From: Alteromonadaceae bacterium
GTDB taxonomy: Bacteria > Pseudomonadota > Gammaproteobacteria > Pseudomonadales > Cellvibrionaceae
DNA length: 64,000 nt
Direction of reading: 5' to 3'
Assembly (NCBI GenBank): GCA_002746115.1
Contig: NVXL01000006.1
Coordinates: 1-64,000 of the forward strand
Below the pieces are notes generated by a model, which was not told where the DNA came from, did not search any database, and saw only the letters and a program-made list of their open reading frames with translations. A program made the position numbers and the translations under genes. Below, one piece after another: positions 55,845 to 64,000 of the stretch (the stretch's first letter is position 1; the number at the start of each line of letters is the position of its first letter).

Positions 55845-56993
55845 CTAATGTTGCTTTTTAGATGAGACGACTATGCTAAGCAGTTCATCTTGTTTGTTAT
55901 TGGTCGAGGGCTTGCCGCTTAACCAGGCGTTCCATGCAAGCATGGGCGGTTTTCCCCGTGACAATACCACTTTCTCTGGCACGTCGGCACGGCAAACTTC
56001 GATTATAAAATCAAAATCTTGAGTGATGCCTAAATAACTACGGGTGAGTGCGTTCAAGGCTTTAAGTGCGCTGCTACCGGGGGCAAACATGTCAAATTGT
56101 TCTCGGTCTAAGGGGCCTATTTTAATGCGGCATTTACCTTGTGCAAACCAGCCACGCCGGCCTAGCATTGCTGAGCGACCTAGGCAGATGTTTTGCCCGC
56201 TGCGGTTTGCCTTGCTCGGTAAACGCGTGCGAACATCCTCGATTAAGGTTTGCCAGTGACCAACAAAGCTGTCGATACTGACAGGGACACCAAAATAATC
56301 TTGGATAATCTGCTTTAACCCGAGCGGTGTTTTGACTTGCTGGGTAAGTAAGCCGCTGTAATAAATAAGTGTTTCGTCACGCAGTGCTTGGCGCTGTTGT
56401 AAGGCGTCGCTGCCTAAACCTAGCAAGCTGAGCAGGGCTTGCGTGTGCGCAGAAGGTTTACCGTTTTGAGTGCGATACAGTTGGGCGCGTTCATATTCTA
56501 TGGGTAAGCGGTATTTTACGCTTGCCTGAAAGAATAGGGAGGTGGTGCGGTGCTCGAATAAGCTAATAAAATGCGCCATGGTGTGATCTTTAAGCTTGGT
56601 ACGTTTTAAAATGAGCTCGGTGTAGTGTCGTGGCAATACACCCATCGCACCAGCAAGACCAATGATATTTACCCATACCTTCCACTGCCCGCTGCGCTCT
56701 GGGCATGCTTCTATACGTTCGACTTCGCTACTCGGAAAATTAAGATCATGCATGCTAAAAAAACGCAAAACTTCGCTTTGTGGCGGGGAAAAACGTGCGA
56801 CGGGTAAGTTGGCATGTGCATGCGTATGGTCGTTGTCGTCAAGTGAACCCTCTACACGCGAGGTCTTTTCTCGATGTGCGAACACTGCCGCACGCTCCAG
56901 CAAGCGTACGCATTGCAGAAAGGAATAGTCTTGTGGCCGTTGAGTCAGCCGCTCAACTATAGAAAGACGCGCTCGCCTGCTCGCATTGGACAT
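55845..56993 (-). CDS. tssG: T6SS baseplate protein TssG
   Basis: 382 aa. VasB/ImpH type: it begins near RLTQRPQDYSFLQCVRLLE, with RFSPPQSEVLRFF, GVLPRHYTELIL, and ends PLARD-like. With TssF it forms the baseplate wedge. The start overlaps the end of tssF by 37 bases, which indicates coupled translation. Confidence 0.96.
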   Translation of the reverse strand: MSNASRRARLSIVERLTQRPQDYSFLQCVRLLERAAVFAHREKTSRVEGSLDDNDHTHAHANLPVARFSPPQSEVLRFFSMHDLNFPSSEVERIEACPERSGQWKVWVNIIGLAGAMGVLPRHYTELILKRTKLKDHTMAHFISLFEHRTTSLFFQASVKYRLPIEYERAQLYRTQNGKPSAHTQALLSLLGLGSDALQQRQALRDETLIYYSGLLTQQVKTPLGLKQIIQDYFGVPVSIDSFVGHWQTLIEDVRTRLPSKANRSGQNICLGRSAMLGRRGWFAQGKCRIKIGPLDREQFDMFAPGSSALKALNALTRSYLGITQDFDFIIEVCRADVPEKVVLSRGKPPMLAWNAWLSGKPSTNNKQDELLSIVVSSKKQH

Positions 56994-58801
56994 TTTTTTA
57001 AATAACCTTCTCTATTCTCGATTGCGACTAATACGCGAGAAAACGAATTGACCGAACAATACAAAGCGAAGAAATGTTCGAGTACGGTGGCATAGACGTA
57101 GCTGCTACTGCCGCTAAGCTGTGCTTCGTTTAATGTGATTTCAATTTGCACGCCACGACACATAGCGGTGCGATTGTCGATGGTAATGGGTGCGCTGATC
57201 TGTTTTGCTTCGACTTTTATTATGGACTCGACTAGGCCTTTGCTGACCGAGGAGTCGGTAAAGTCATATAAACGCAGGATCTCTTTTAGAGCTTCGGTGG
57301 CGTTGCCACCGCCTGTTAGCGATAGATGATTTAGGTTGAGGTGGGAGATCAATCGCCAGCGCGCGAAATTACGTAAGGGCGGCCTTACGGCTTTGCTTGG
57401 CTGGGTAATAAAACGAATTTTCTCGCAGGGCGGCGCTGAATCCAAACAATGTAGTTTTGGGTGCTCAAGATTGTAAGTCATTTTCGCGGGTTGATCGCGA
57501 TTACTACAGGTTAAATCGAGGCTTAAAAAGCGATCGTCTGGTAAGTTGGGGTTAAAATCTAAATCGACAAGGCTTAGAAATACGTTGGTGCCGTCGTCTC
57601 GCTCTTCATGGCCTAATTTTGCACTACGCCGCGAGGCGTACCAAAATGCGTGTGACTGACTGTCGCGGTGTTCGTGTTTAAAACCATAAAACGGCAAAAA
57701 ATCTTGGGTATTCCCAGCGGAATCTGAGCCGACAACTTTATTGACGGAATACACTTCAAAACCTTTCGGGCGCCTAGAGTCTGGCACTATTTGATATTCG
57801 GGGCGTGTATGGTCAAGCCGAATAGGGTCTGCACGATGAGCAAATAAATTGATTGCAGGGCTGCAACCGAGGGCAAAGTTGTTGGCGTTGATGTTGTGTT
57901 CTAGCTCGACGTCGGTGTTTTTTAAATAGATATAAATATCTAAACGGCTTTCGGTATCTTGAGGAATCCACTGGCTCAAGTGGCGAAAGTCGACAAACAT
58001 GAATTTTTCAGGAAATATAAAATACTCAGTTAATAAGCGATAGCCGAGAAAAGAAGCGTTAGGGTAGGGCAGCATACCCTCGTCGATTTCAAAGCCGACA
58101 GGTGCGATCGGGCGAGTCGCTAAATCGACCTGAACGGGTTGGCAGCTTTGATCCGGCGCTGACATGACGATGCCGACACATTCATTCAGTAGCATGCGGT
58201 ATAGCGGGTGTACGTGTTGCGCCTGCCCACGCAAAAAACAACGTAGGGTGTCAAAGTTCATGTCGGCAAAGGTAATGTCCGGCGCGAAGGACTCCAGTGA
58301 TATTTTTAATACCCCGTTGGCGTTGCGCATGTTGGCGGAACCTGGAGTGCTAAAAGGTCTTCCCATAAGTTTGGCTGAGCGCATGCGGATGGGGTAAAGC
58401 TGCACGTCGTAACAAAGTTTAAAGCGGCATTGCTCGTTTTGTTGGAAGTGCTCGGTCTCAATAATAGTATCTTTGTCGATTGTGTGAGCGCCACTGAGCT
58501 GCTGGCTATCAGGGGTGAACTGCACAATTGCACCGGATGGAATTGGGCGCTGATAATGCGGGAATACCACATTTAAAAGCGCGTCACTTAATTCGGGGAA
58601 GTCATCATCGAGTTTATGTTGGATGCGTGCGTTTAGGTAGGCGAAGCCTTCAACTAAGCGTGATACATGCGGGTCTTGGATGGTGTCTGTGCTAATACCT
58701 AGACGACCAGCAATTTTGGGGTGTTCTTTAGAAAATTCGCTCCCCATTTGGCGGATAAACGCGAGTTCTTTTTCGTAATAGGGAAGTAGTTCATCGGCCA
58801 T
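56957..58801 (-). CDS. tssF: T6SS baseplate protein TssF
   Basis: 614 aa. Begins MADELLPYYEKELAFIRQMG and continues AYLNARIQHKLDDDFPELSDALL, the hallmark of TssF (VasA/ImpG). Normal length. It pairs with TssG (2:1) in the wedge around the spike. Its start overlaps the end of tssE by 11 bases. Confidence 0.97.
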   Translation of the reverse strand: MADELLPYYEKELAFIRQMGSEFSKEHPKIAGRLGISTDTIQDPHVSRLVEGFAYLNARIQHKLDDDFPELSDALLNVVFPHYQRPIPSGAIVQFTPDSQQLSGAHTIDKDTIIETEHFQQNEQCRFKLCYDVQLYPIRMRSAKLMGRPFSTPGSANMRNANGVLKISLESFAPDITFADMNFDTLRCFLRGQAQHVHPLYRMLLNECVGIVMSAPDQSCQPVQVDLATRPIAPVGFEIDEGMLPYPNASFLGYRLLTEYFIFPEKFMFVDFRHLSQWIPQDTESRLDIYIYLKNTDVELEHNINANNFALGCSPAINLFAHRADPIRLDHTRPEYQIVPDSRRPKGFEVYSVNKVVGSDSAGNTQDFLPFYGFKHEHRDSQSHAFWYASRRSAKLGHEERDDGTNVFLSLVDLDFNPNLPDDRFLSLDLTCSNRDQPAKMTYNLEHPKLHCLDSAPPCEKIRFITQPSKAVRPPLRNFARWRLISHLNLNHLSLTGGGNATEALKEILRLYDFTDSSVSKGLVESIIKVEAKQISAPITIDNRTAMCRGVQIEITLNEAQLSGSSSYVYATVLEHFFALYCSVNSFSRVLVAIENREGYLKKCPMRAGERVFL

Positions 58802-59285
58802 GTTGGGATTCTTCCACGCTTAGGGTTCTAGATATTGGTTCTAATATTGAGTCAAATACAACGGGTTCTGGGTCTGCGTAAAGTGTCGCGTTGACACGAA
58901 AGCGTAGGGTTCGGTCGACGTCATCGTTATTTTCGACGAATTCGACGCGAACGGTTTTAAAGCGCGGTTCAAACTTTCGCAGTATATTTTCTAATTCACG
59001 TGTAAAGACTTTCTTTTTTTCAAAATCAATAATGTTGACGGTTGCCAGGTCCGGCAGACCGAAATTGACAAGCGAACTTTGCAGTTGCTCGTAGCTAGAA
59101 TCTGGAGCGACTACCCGATAGCGGGTATTGAGTAAGTCTTCCAGGTCTCGGCGTACGCTGTTGCGCAGATCTTTTAATTGTTGGTAGCGGCCTCTATCTT
59201 GGTCTATCGATTCATGAGGACTATCGTCAAAAAGTCGGTCGATCAAGGACGGGCGGAGCTGCTTATGTTTATCAATTTTTGACAT
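58791..59285 (-). CDS. tssE: T6SS baseplate protein TssE (gp25-like)
   Basis: 164 aa. Carries the gp25-like lysozyme fold motif RDLEDLLNTRYRVVAPDSSYEQLQSSLVNFGLPDL. It seeds sheath polymerisation on the baseplate. The first residues PSLIDRLFDD are standard. It follows the second tssC-like gene by 29 bases. Confidence 0.95.
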   Translation of the reverse strand: MSKIDKHKQLRPSLIDRLFDDSPHESIDQDRGRYQQLKDLRNSVRRDLEDLLNTRYRVVAPDSSYEQLQSSLVNFGLPDLATVNIIDFEKKKVFTRELENILRKFEPRFKTVRVEFVENNDDVDRTLRFRVNATLYADPEPVVFDSILEPISRTLSVEESQHGR

Positions 59286-59314
59286 CTGAAAGCTCTTCGA
59301 GTCCCTATTTTCAA

Positions 59315-60799
59315 TTACTTGGACTGAGCCAATTCAGTGACGAGTTCAAGCTCGGACACCATTTGGTCAATCTGGTAATGTGGCACGATGCGGATGGAGC
59401 ATAAATAACGACCGGCTTTTTCCGGGTGTTCTTTTACGCTCACGCGTGACTCTGCAATCGGGTAGCGCGCTTGCTCTTCCCATGCGAGATCTTTTCGACC
59501 CGAGGTATATTTATGCAGCCATTTTTGGAGCATATTTTCGCAATCATCGGCGCTGACGAAAGAGCCTATTTTGTCTCGGATCATGATTTTTATGTAGTGC
59601 GCAATCCGTGAGCCGCATAGTATGTGTTGCAGCATCGAAGATAATTTGGCATTAACCACGGTGCGGGCATCAGCTGCATCTTGGTAGGGTGGCTTTTGGA
59701 TCGATTGGTTACTATAAAATGCACACAGCGGCGTGTCGTAGCATTGACATAAAGGCACAAAACCGTGTTCACTTAGATCTCGTTCCATGGAATCGGTAAT
59801 AATCACGTCGGTCGAGGGCCGAGCGGCTATTTGATAGGCATCTGTCTCAAATACGTCGACGGGTAAATTTGTGATAAGGCCGCCACCCTCTTGGTTGCGG
59901 GGTACGCCGCGGATATGGCCAAACCAGCCGACGTTGGCAAATTCACGAATGAGCATTGCCCCGAAAGCGTATGAGGCGTTACCCCATAAATACATGTCTC
60001 GTCGATCGTGTGGCATTGGGTCGTTGTTACGGTCAAAGGCGCCATAATTGCAATCGACATGCTTTTCGTAAAAAAATACGCCTTTATAGATGCCTGGGTC
60101 TGTGCGATAAAGCTGACGCATTAAAATATGCGGCATTGTTAGGCCAATAAAACGTGAGTCACTTGCGTTGCGCAGTGAGCGCCAGGGAATATATTCGTGT
60201 AAGCGGAAGACTTCATGTAAATCGATAGGGGCATTGCCTAATGGTGAGTAGCTATCGAGTCCAAAAAGCTCACTTGATGCACCCGCTATAAAAGGCGAAA
60301 AAGCGGCGGCCGCGACCTCGGATATTCCTTTTAATGTGGCAATATCGTCGTGGGTATGTTTTGCTGATGGCTTGTGACTAACTTCGTAATCACCAATCAA
60401 GACGCCATAAGGTTCGCCACCGGCGATGCCGTATTCCTCGTTGTAGACTTTACTGAATAGCTGACTTTGGTCAAACTCTAAGGCTCGGTCTATATCACGG
60501 GAGAGCTCTTTCCAAGTGATGTCGAGCATTTTTATCTTAAAGTTGGTGACGCCATCACCACATACAACGAGGTACCATAAACCGCGCCAAGAGGCTTCTA
60601 ATTGTTGAAACCGTGGGTGATGAATAATGATGTTGAGCTGATCATTAATAAGATGATCGATCTCTGAGATGTGTCTTTCTAGCGCGAGAAGTAGGGCTTC
60701 TTTTGTGTCGAGGCTGGTCGTGTCTTCGAAATTTTCTAGCCAAAAACGTAGGGCTTTAGCGTCGTTATCTTCTGTAATAAAACCGCTTAGATCCGTCAC
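59315..60799 (-). CDS. Second TssC-like sheath protein (ImpD/TssC2 type)
   Basis: 494 aa. EvpB/VipB fold throughout: [59 protein letters not shown] and a C-terminal DKIGSFVSADDCE. It aligns along its length with the TssC encoded just upstream but is well diverged. It has an N-terminus of its own and contains a short insertion (KPSAKHTHDD). Duplicate TssC genes are known in some T6SS (ImpC/ImpD). Its role may be a sheath end cap or baseplate transition, which is inference. Confidence 0.88.
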   Translation of the reverse strand: MTDLSGFITEDNDAKALRFWLENFEDTTSLDTKEALLLALERHISEIDHLINDQLNIIIHHPRFQQLEASWRGLWYLVVCGDGVTNFKIKMLDITWKELSRDIDRALEFDQSQLFSKVYNEEYGIAGGEPYGVLIGDYEVSHKPSAKHTHDDIATLKGISEVAAAAFSPFIAGASSELFGLDSYSPLGNAPIDLHEVFRLHEYIPWRSLRNASDSRFIGLTMPHILMRQLYRTDPGIYKGVFFYEKHVDCNYGAFDRNNDPMPHDRRDMYLWGNASYAFGAMLIREFANVGWFGHIRGVPRNQEGGGLITNLPVDVFETDAYQIAARPSTDVIITDSMERDLSEHGFVPLCQCYDTPLCAFYSNQSIQKPPYQDAADARTVVNAKLSSMLQHILCGSRIAHYIKIMIRDKIGSFVSADDCENMLQKWLHKYTSGRKDLAWEEQARYPIAESRVSVKEHPEKAGRYLCSIRIVPHYQIDQMVSELELVTELAQSK

Positions 60800-60873
60800 T
60801 GCTTGCCCATTTTATTTTTATGATGTTTCTTAAATAATGTCGCTGGAAAAGATGAATAGTCCGGATCGAATAA

Positions 60874-60912
60874 ACCAGCAAGCACCTATTGATTTACTTA
60901 GGGCTTGCTGGT
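60874..60912 (-). terminator. Strong hairpin between tssC and the second tssC-like gene
   Basis: Arms ACCAGCAAGC (60874-60883) and GCTTGCTGGT (60903-60912) form a perfect ten-base stem around a 19-base loop; flanking A/T extends it. On the minus strand TTTATT follows. It lies 35 bases after the tssC stop, within a 147-base gap in an otherwise tightly packed operon. It could be a partial terminator or an mRNA-stabilising element that raises tssB/tssC expression over downstream genes. Confidence 0.6.
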
Positions 60913-60946
60913 AAACGCAGATCGTCTAGTTGAGACAAACGCAAAA

Positions 60947-62443
60947 TTAACTGCCGCTAGGTATAGTTGCAACCAAACGTAAAGACGCGGTTAACTCTTC
61001 CATTTGTAGCCAAGGACGCATCCAAGCCACTGCATTGAATACACCCGGTTGACCAGGTACTTCTTTTACTTCAACGCGTGCTTCCGCAAGAGGGTATCGA
61101 GCTTTCATTTCAGCGCTGGCGCTAGGCGCGGAGTTAACATATTTGTTAATCCAGCGGTTGAGCCATTCTTCAGCTTCAGAGGCTTCAACAAATGAGCCAA
61201 TTTTATCGCGAGCCATAACCTTAAGGAAATGCGCAATACGAGAAGTCGCCATAATATAGGGTAGGCGAGAAGAAATTTGCGAGTTTGCTGTAACGTCTGG
61301 ATCATCACGACGAATGGGTTTGTTCGTGGTTTGCGCGCCGAAAAACACAGCGTAATCAGAGTTTTTATAATGGCATAAGGGCAAGAATCCCATTTTACTG
61401 AGCTCGGATTCACGTCGATCAGTAATGCCAATCTCGGTCGGGCATTTTTGATCAACATCACCATCGTCACTGATAAATGAGTGGCTAGGTAAACTTGCCA
61501 CTTTACCACCGCCTTCTGCACCACGAATGCTTGTACACCATCCGTATTCAGAGTAAGCCTTCGTCAGGACTGTGCCTAGTGAGTAGGCAGCATTCATCCA
61601 GCAGTAAGACTCGTGATCTGATTCTACGTGTTGGCCCTTGTTATTAAGTGTCGCTTCTTCAAAGTTAAACGCTTCTACAGGCTTGGTGTTGGCGCCGTAT
61701 GGAAGGCGAGCTAAGGTTCTAGGCATTGTGAGTGATACAAAGCGGGAATCCTGGCTATCTCGGAAGCTGCGCCAATGGGAGTATTCTGCAGAATCAAAGA
61801 TTTTTTCCAAATCGCGTGGTTTAGATAATTCGGTAAAGCTATCAAAACCAAACATACGTGGCGAAGCAGCTGAAATAAAGGGGCAAAACCCGGCAGCTGC
61901 AACGTTGGAAATTTTACTTAACAAGGAAATATCATCTGGATGAGATGAGAATTCAAAATCGCCGATGAGCGCCGCGTAGGGCTCACCACCAGCGATACCG
62001 AATTCGCTCTCGTAAACCTTTTTAAATAGCTCGCTTTGATCAAATTCGATGGCTTTTTCTAAGTCGCGTACCAGCTCTTTTTTCGAGATGTTGAACATGC
62101 GGATTTTTAGATCAGAACCTGTGGCTGAATTTGATACGAGGTGATGCAAACCACGCCAAGAGCCTTCAAGTTTCTGAAATTTCTCGTTGTGCATGATCAC
62201 GGCCAATTGCTTTGACATTTGCTCGTCGATCGCGTCAATGGCTTGATTGATCGTGTTTGCGACGTTGGTGCTCCAGGTAACGGTACCTTCCATCGCAACT
62301 TTTGTTAGGTTGGCAAGTAGTGCCTGAGTTTCGTCGGCGGTGGTTTGCTTGGTCGCGCTAATGGCCTGGTCTAATAAACTTGGCTCTTGAACTTCAACTT
62401 CTTCGGCATTTTCTGTTGATGATGTAGACTCAGTATCCGACAT
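60947..62443 (-). CDS. tssC: T6SS sheath large subunit TssC (VipB/EvpB)
   Basis: 498 aa. Full-length Tss[59 protein letters not shown], and [19 protein letters not shown]. It copolymerises with TssB to form the contractile sheath. It lies three bases after tssB, so stoichiometric translation is expected. Confidence 0.97.
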   Translation of the reverse strand: MSDTESTSSTENAEEVEVQEPSLLDQAISATKQTTADETQALLANLTKVAMEGTVTWSTNVANTINQAIDAIDEQMSKQLAVIMHNEKFQKLEGSWRGLHHLVSNSATGSDLKIRMFNISKKELVRDLEKAIEFDQSELFKKVYESEFGIAGGEPYAALIGDFEFSSHPDDISLLSKISNVAAAGFCPFISAASPRMFGFDSFTELSKPRDLEKIFDSAEYSHWRSFRDSQDSRFVSLTMPRTLARLPYGANTKPVEAFNFEEATLNNKGQHVESDHESYCWMNAAYSLGTVLTKAYSEYGWCTSIRGAEGGGKVASLPSHSFISDDGDVDQKCPTEIGITDRRESELSKMGFLPLCHYKNSDYAVFFGAQTTNKPIRRDDPDVTANSQISSRLPYIMATSRIAHFLKVMARDKIGSFVEASEAEEWLNRWINKYVNSAPSASAEMKARYPLAEARVEVKEVPGQPGVFNAVAWMRPWLQMEELTASLRLVATIPSGS

Positions 62444-62446
62444 AGT

Positions 62447-62974
62447 TTAGTCCTCTGCGTTGTCAGTTGGTTTAGGCCCGACACCAAGTTCGCCGGATAG
62501 GCTGGCTAGTTTATCGGTGTTTTGTAATACTTCTTCAAGGATACATTCAAGCTCTTCAGAACGATCAGCTTTGGTCAGCAAATCACGTAATTTGTTACGT
62601 GTTTCCATTAACTTTTTGAGCGGCTCAACTTGTTCGACTAGCTTGTGTGGTTCGAAATCTTCCATGTTTTTGAAGTCGAGTTCCACTTTCATTTGCCGGC
62701 CACCGCTCTCCCCCAAGGTGTCATCTACTTTTAACTCCAGCTTGGGGTTAACAGTCCCCATTAATTCACCAAAGTTGTCGCGGTCGATCTGGGCGAACTT
62801 ACGTTCTTTCAGGCCTTTTTTGGCAGCGGTGTTATCGCCAGAATAATCCCCCATTACACCCATAACGAATGGTAATTCTTTATCCACGGTCGTGCCGTTG
62901 GTTTCAAGATCATAAGTAATATGGACACGTGGTTTTCTGACGCGGCTTAATTTATCGTGAATACTATCGGACAT
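62447..62974 (-). CDS. tssB: T6SS sheath small subunit TssB (VipA)
   Basis: 175 aa. VipA motifs: [31 protein letters not shown] and [27 protein letters not shown] precedes the ATG. The partner of TssC in the sheath. Confidence 0.97.
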   Translation of the reverse strand: MSDSIHDKLSRVRKPRVHITYDLETNGTTVDKELPFVMGVMGDYSGDNTAAKKGLKERKFAQIDRDNFGELMGTVNPKLELKVDDTLGESGGRQMKVELDFKNMEDFEPHKLVEQVEPLKKLMETRNKLRDLLTKADRSEELECILEEVLQNTDKLASLSGELGVGPKPTDNAED

Positions 62975-63022
62975 TTTTCATCCTTTTCTTAATGGGTTTG
63001 TAATAGAGTAGTTAAAACCAGT

Positions 63023-64000
63023 TTAATCTTCAGGGGTCTCAACGCCAGTCAGTTCACTGAATCGCTCCCGCGAGGAGTCATCAGTAATTAGCTCGCCAAT
63101 GAGTTCGCCCAATGGCATATTTCCCCACTTGACGGCTTTCTGTAAAATATAAGATACCGGCGAATGAGGTTCACTTTTGCGAAAATAGTCAGCAATTTCC
63201 AGCAATTGTTTGAATGCGTCATCGCGAGAGGCGATTGGGCCCTTTGCGACTACGACTTTAGTGACTACGGATGTGCCGTCTTCGGCATTGGCTTCTTGAG
63301 CTTCCTCGTCAGCATCTTCGGTCGCTTCGATTGGGAATTTAAGCTTGCCAATATGATTGACTGTGCGCAGGCAATCTTCTAATACTTCGATAATATTGCG
63401 TGTTGCGGGAGCCTCGCCTGAATCACATTTCTCATTAAGCTTTACACCTATAGCTTTATAAGTGTCGATGCAGCGGCTAACGTCGTCGCGGAGGTCAACG
63501 TAGAATTCACTGCTCGTGCGGCTAACCGAATCTTCGATGTCTTCTTGTTTAAAACCGAGGTTTTCGATTTTGTTATTTCGGGCGCGGTCATCTGAAATTT
63601 TCTGGGCGTCAACGGCTTGTTTGTACTGCCATAAACTAAAGGGGCCAGGGTCACGCGCTTCGGTCAGCGCTAGGCGGCGTAAAGGCGCGATGAGTACACC
63701 TTCGGCACCTTCTCCGTTGAGGCCAGAAAGACAGGCAACACGAGTCTCAATACCGAATTCATCGGGCATTGGGTGCAATGTGTCCCAGAAGTTTTCAATT
63801 AAACCGTCGATTAAATCAAAGGCGTCGCGCAGTCCTGAAAAGCCATGCACACGAGTAACTGCCTCAGTATACCACGAGGCAATTTCAAGATCTTTGGCTT
63901 GTTCTTTTAATATTTTTGGAGTCAGTTCAACAATTTTTTGCCAGTGCTCGATGGCCTCTATGCTTTCGCCATCGTGAATATTCTGCCGTTCCGCGGCTCT
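63023..64000 (-). CDS. tssA: T6SS protein TssA, 5' end cut by window edge
   Basis: 325 codons are visible and the frame stays open to the right edge. The usual apparent start at 63850 (GTG, VHGFSGLRDAF) is internal: the upstream codons read KDLEIASWYTEAVTR, the conserved ImpA N-terminal helix. It has the ImpA_N domain (FWDTLHPMPDEFGIETRV) followed by an acidic linker and a C-terminal TssA domain (FRKSEPHSPVSYILQKAVKWGNMPLGELI, the conserved C-terminal motif of short TssA proteins). It guides baseplate docking and sheath polymerisation. Confidence 0.93.
   Translation of the reverse strand, partial: RAAERQNIHDGESIEAIEHWQKIVELTPKILKEQAKDLEIASWYTEAVTRVHGFSGLRDAFDLIDGLIENFWDTLHPMPDEFGIETRVACLSGLNGEGAEGVLIAPLRRLALTEARDPGPFSLWQYKQAVDAQKISDDRARNNKIENLGFKQEDIEDSVSRTSSEFYVDLRDDVSRCIDTYKAIGVKLNEKCDSGEAPATRNIIEVLEDCLRTVNHIGKLKFPIEATEDADEEAQEANAEDGTSVVTKVVVAKGPIASRDDAFKQLLEIADYFRKSEPHSPVSYILQKAVKWGNMPLGELIGELITDDSSRERFSELTGVETPED

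Overview
The window looks like the chromosome of a marine, polysaccharide-degrading gammaproteobacterium, most likely of the Cellvibrionaceae (Teredinibacter/Saccharophagus/Cellvibrio type). This is inferred from the smc-zipA pair, gammaproteobacterial tRNAs, an abundance of c-di-GMP and histidine-kinase genes, and a lipoprotein with the long poly-serine linker common in that family. No sequence search was run, so family names rest on motif reading and memory.

Left part (1-35 kb), mostly housekeeping and signalling. An AAA-ATPase-like/PD-(D/E)XK gene (414-1979) faces a large secreted fusion of ThuA, sugar-dehydrogenase and dihaem cytochrome domains (2066-5761). Then come speD, a YeeN/YebC-type gene, and a three-gene minus-strand c-di-GMP circuit (HD-GYP, hybrid kinase, REC-PAS-GGDEF-EAL; 7370-12698). 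A chemoreceptor overlaps an ABC-type solute-binding protein that has no permease (13838-17259). tRNA-Asp and tRNA-Val are followed by ccmH-ccmI without the rest of the ccm operon, smc, zipA, a transglycosylase-like lipoprotein, a lipid-metabolism block (AraC regulator, acyl-CoA dehydrogenase, FadD-like ligase, patatin), and a STAS protein with a hybrid kinase.

Right part (35-64 kb): one minus-strand type VI secretion (T6SS) island, continuing past the right edge. In transcription order it holds tssA (cut by the edge), tssB, tssC, a second tssC-like gene, tssE, tssF, tssG and clpV. A four-gene module of exported TPR proteins and lipoproteins follows, then a putative zinc-metallopeptidase effector, hcp, vgrG, a DUF6484 protein, a DUF2169 adaptor, a HEAT-like protein, a ketosynthase-fold protein lacking the catalytic cysteine, a PAAR-like (DUF4150) protein, an AHH-type nuclease, and two tandem copies of its probable immunity gene. 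The distal immunity copy carries one in-frame stop (CGA to TGA) and is otherwise the same length. tssJ, tssK, tssL and tssM are not in the window.

The most promising leads for something undescribed are: (1) the TPR/lipoprotein module inserted between clpV and hcp/vgrG, which resembles gliding-type trans-envelope operons and may be a T6SS envelope accessory; (2) the complete loading cassette DUF2169 + HEAT + dead ketosynthase + PAAR-like + separately encoded AHH nuclease with duplicated immunity; (3) the metallopeptidase with an internal hydrophobic segment and no obvious immunity gene.
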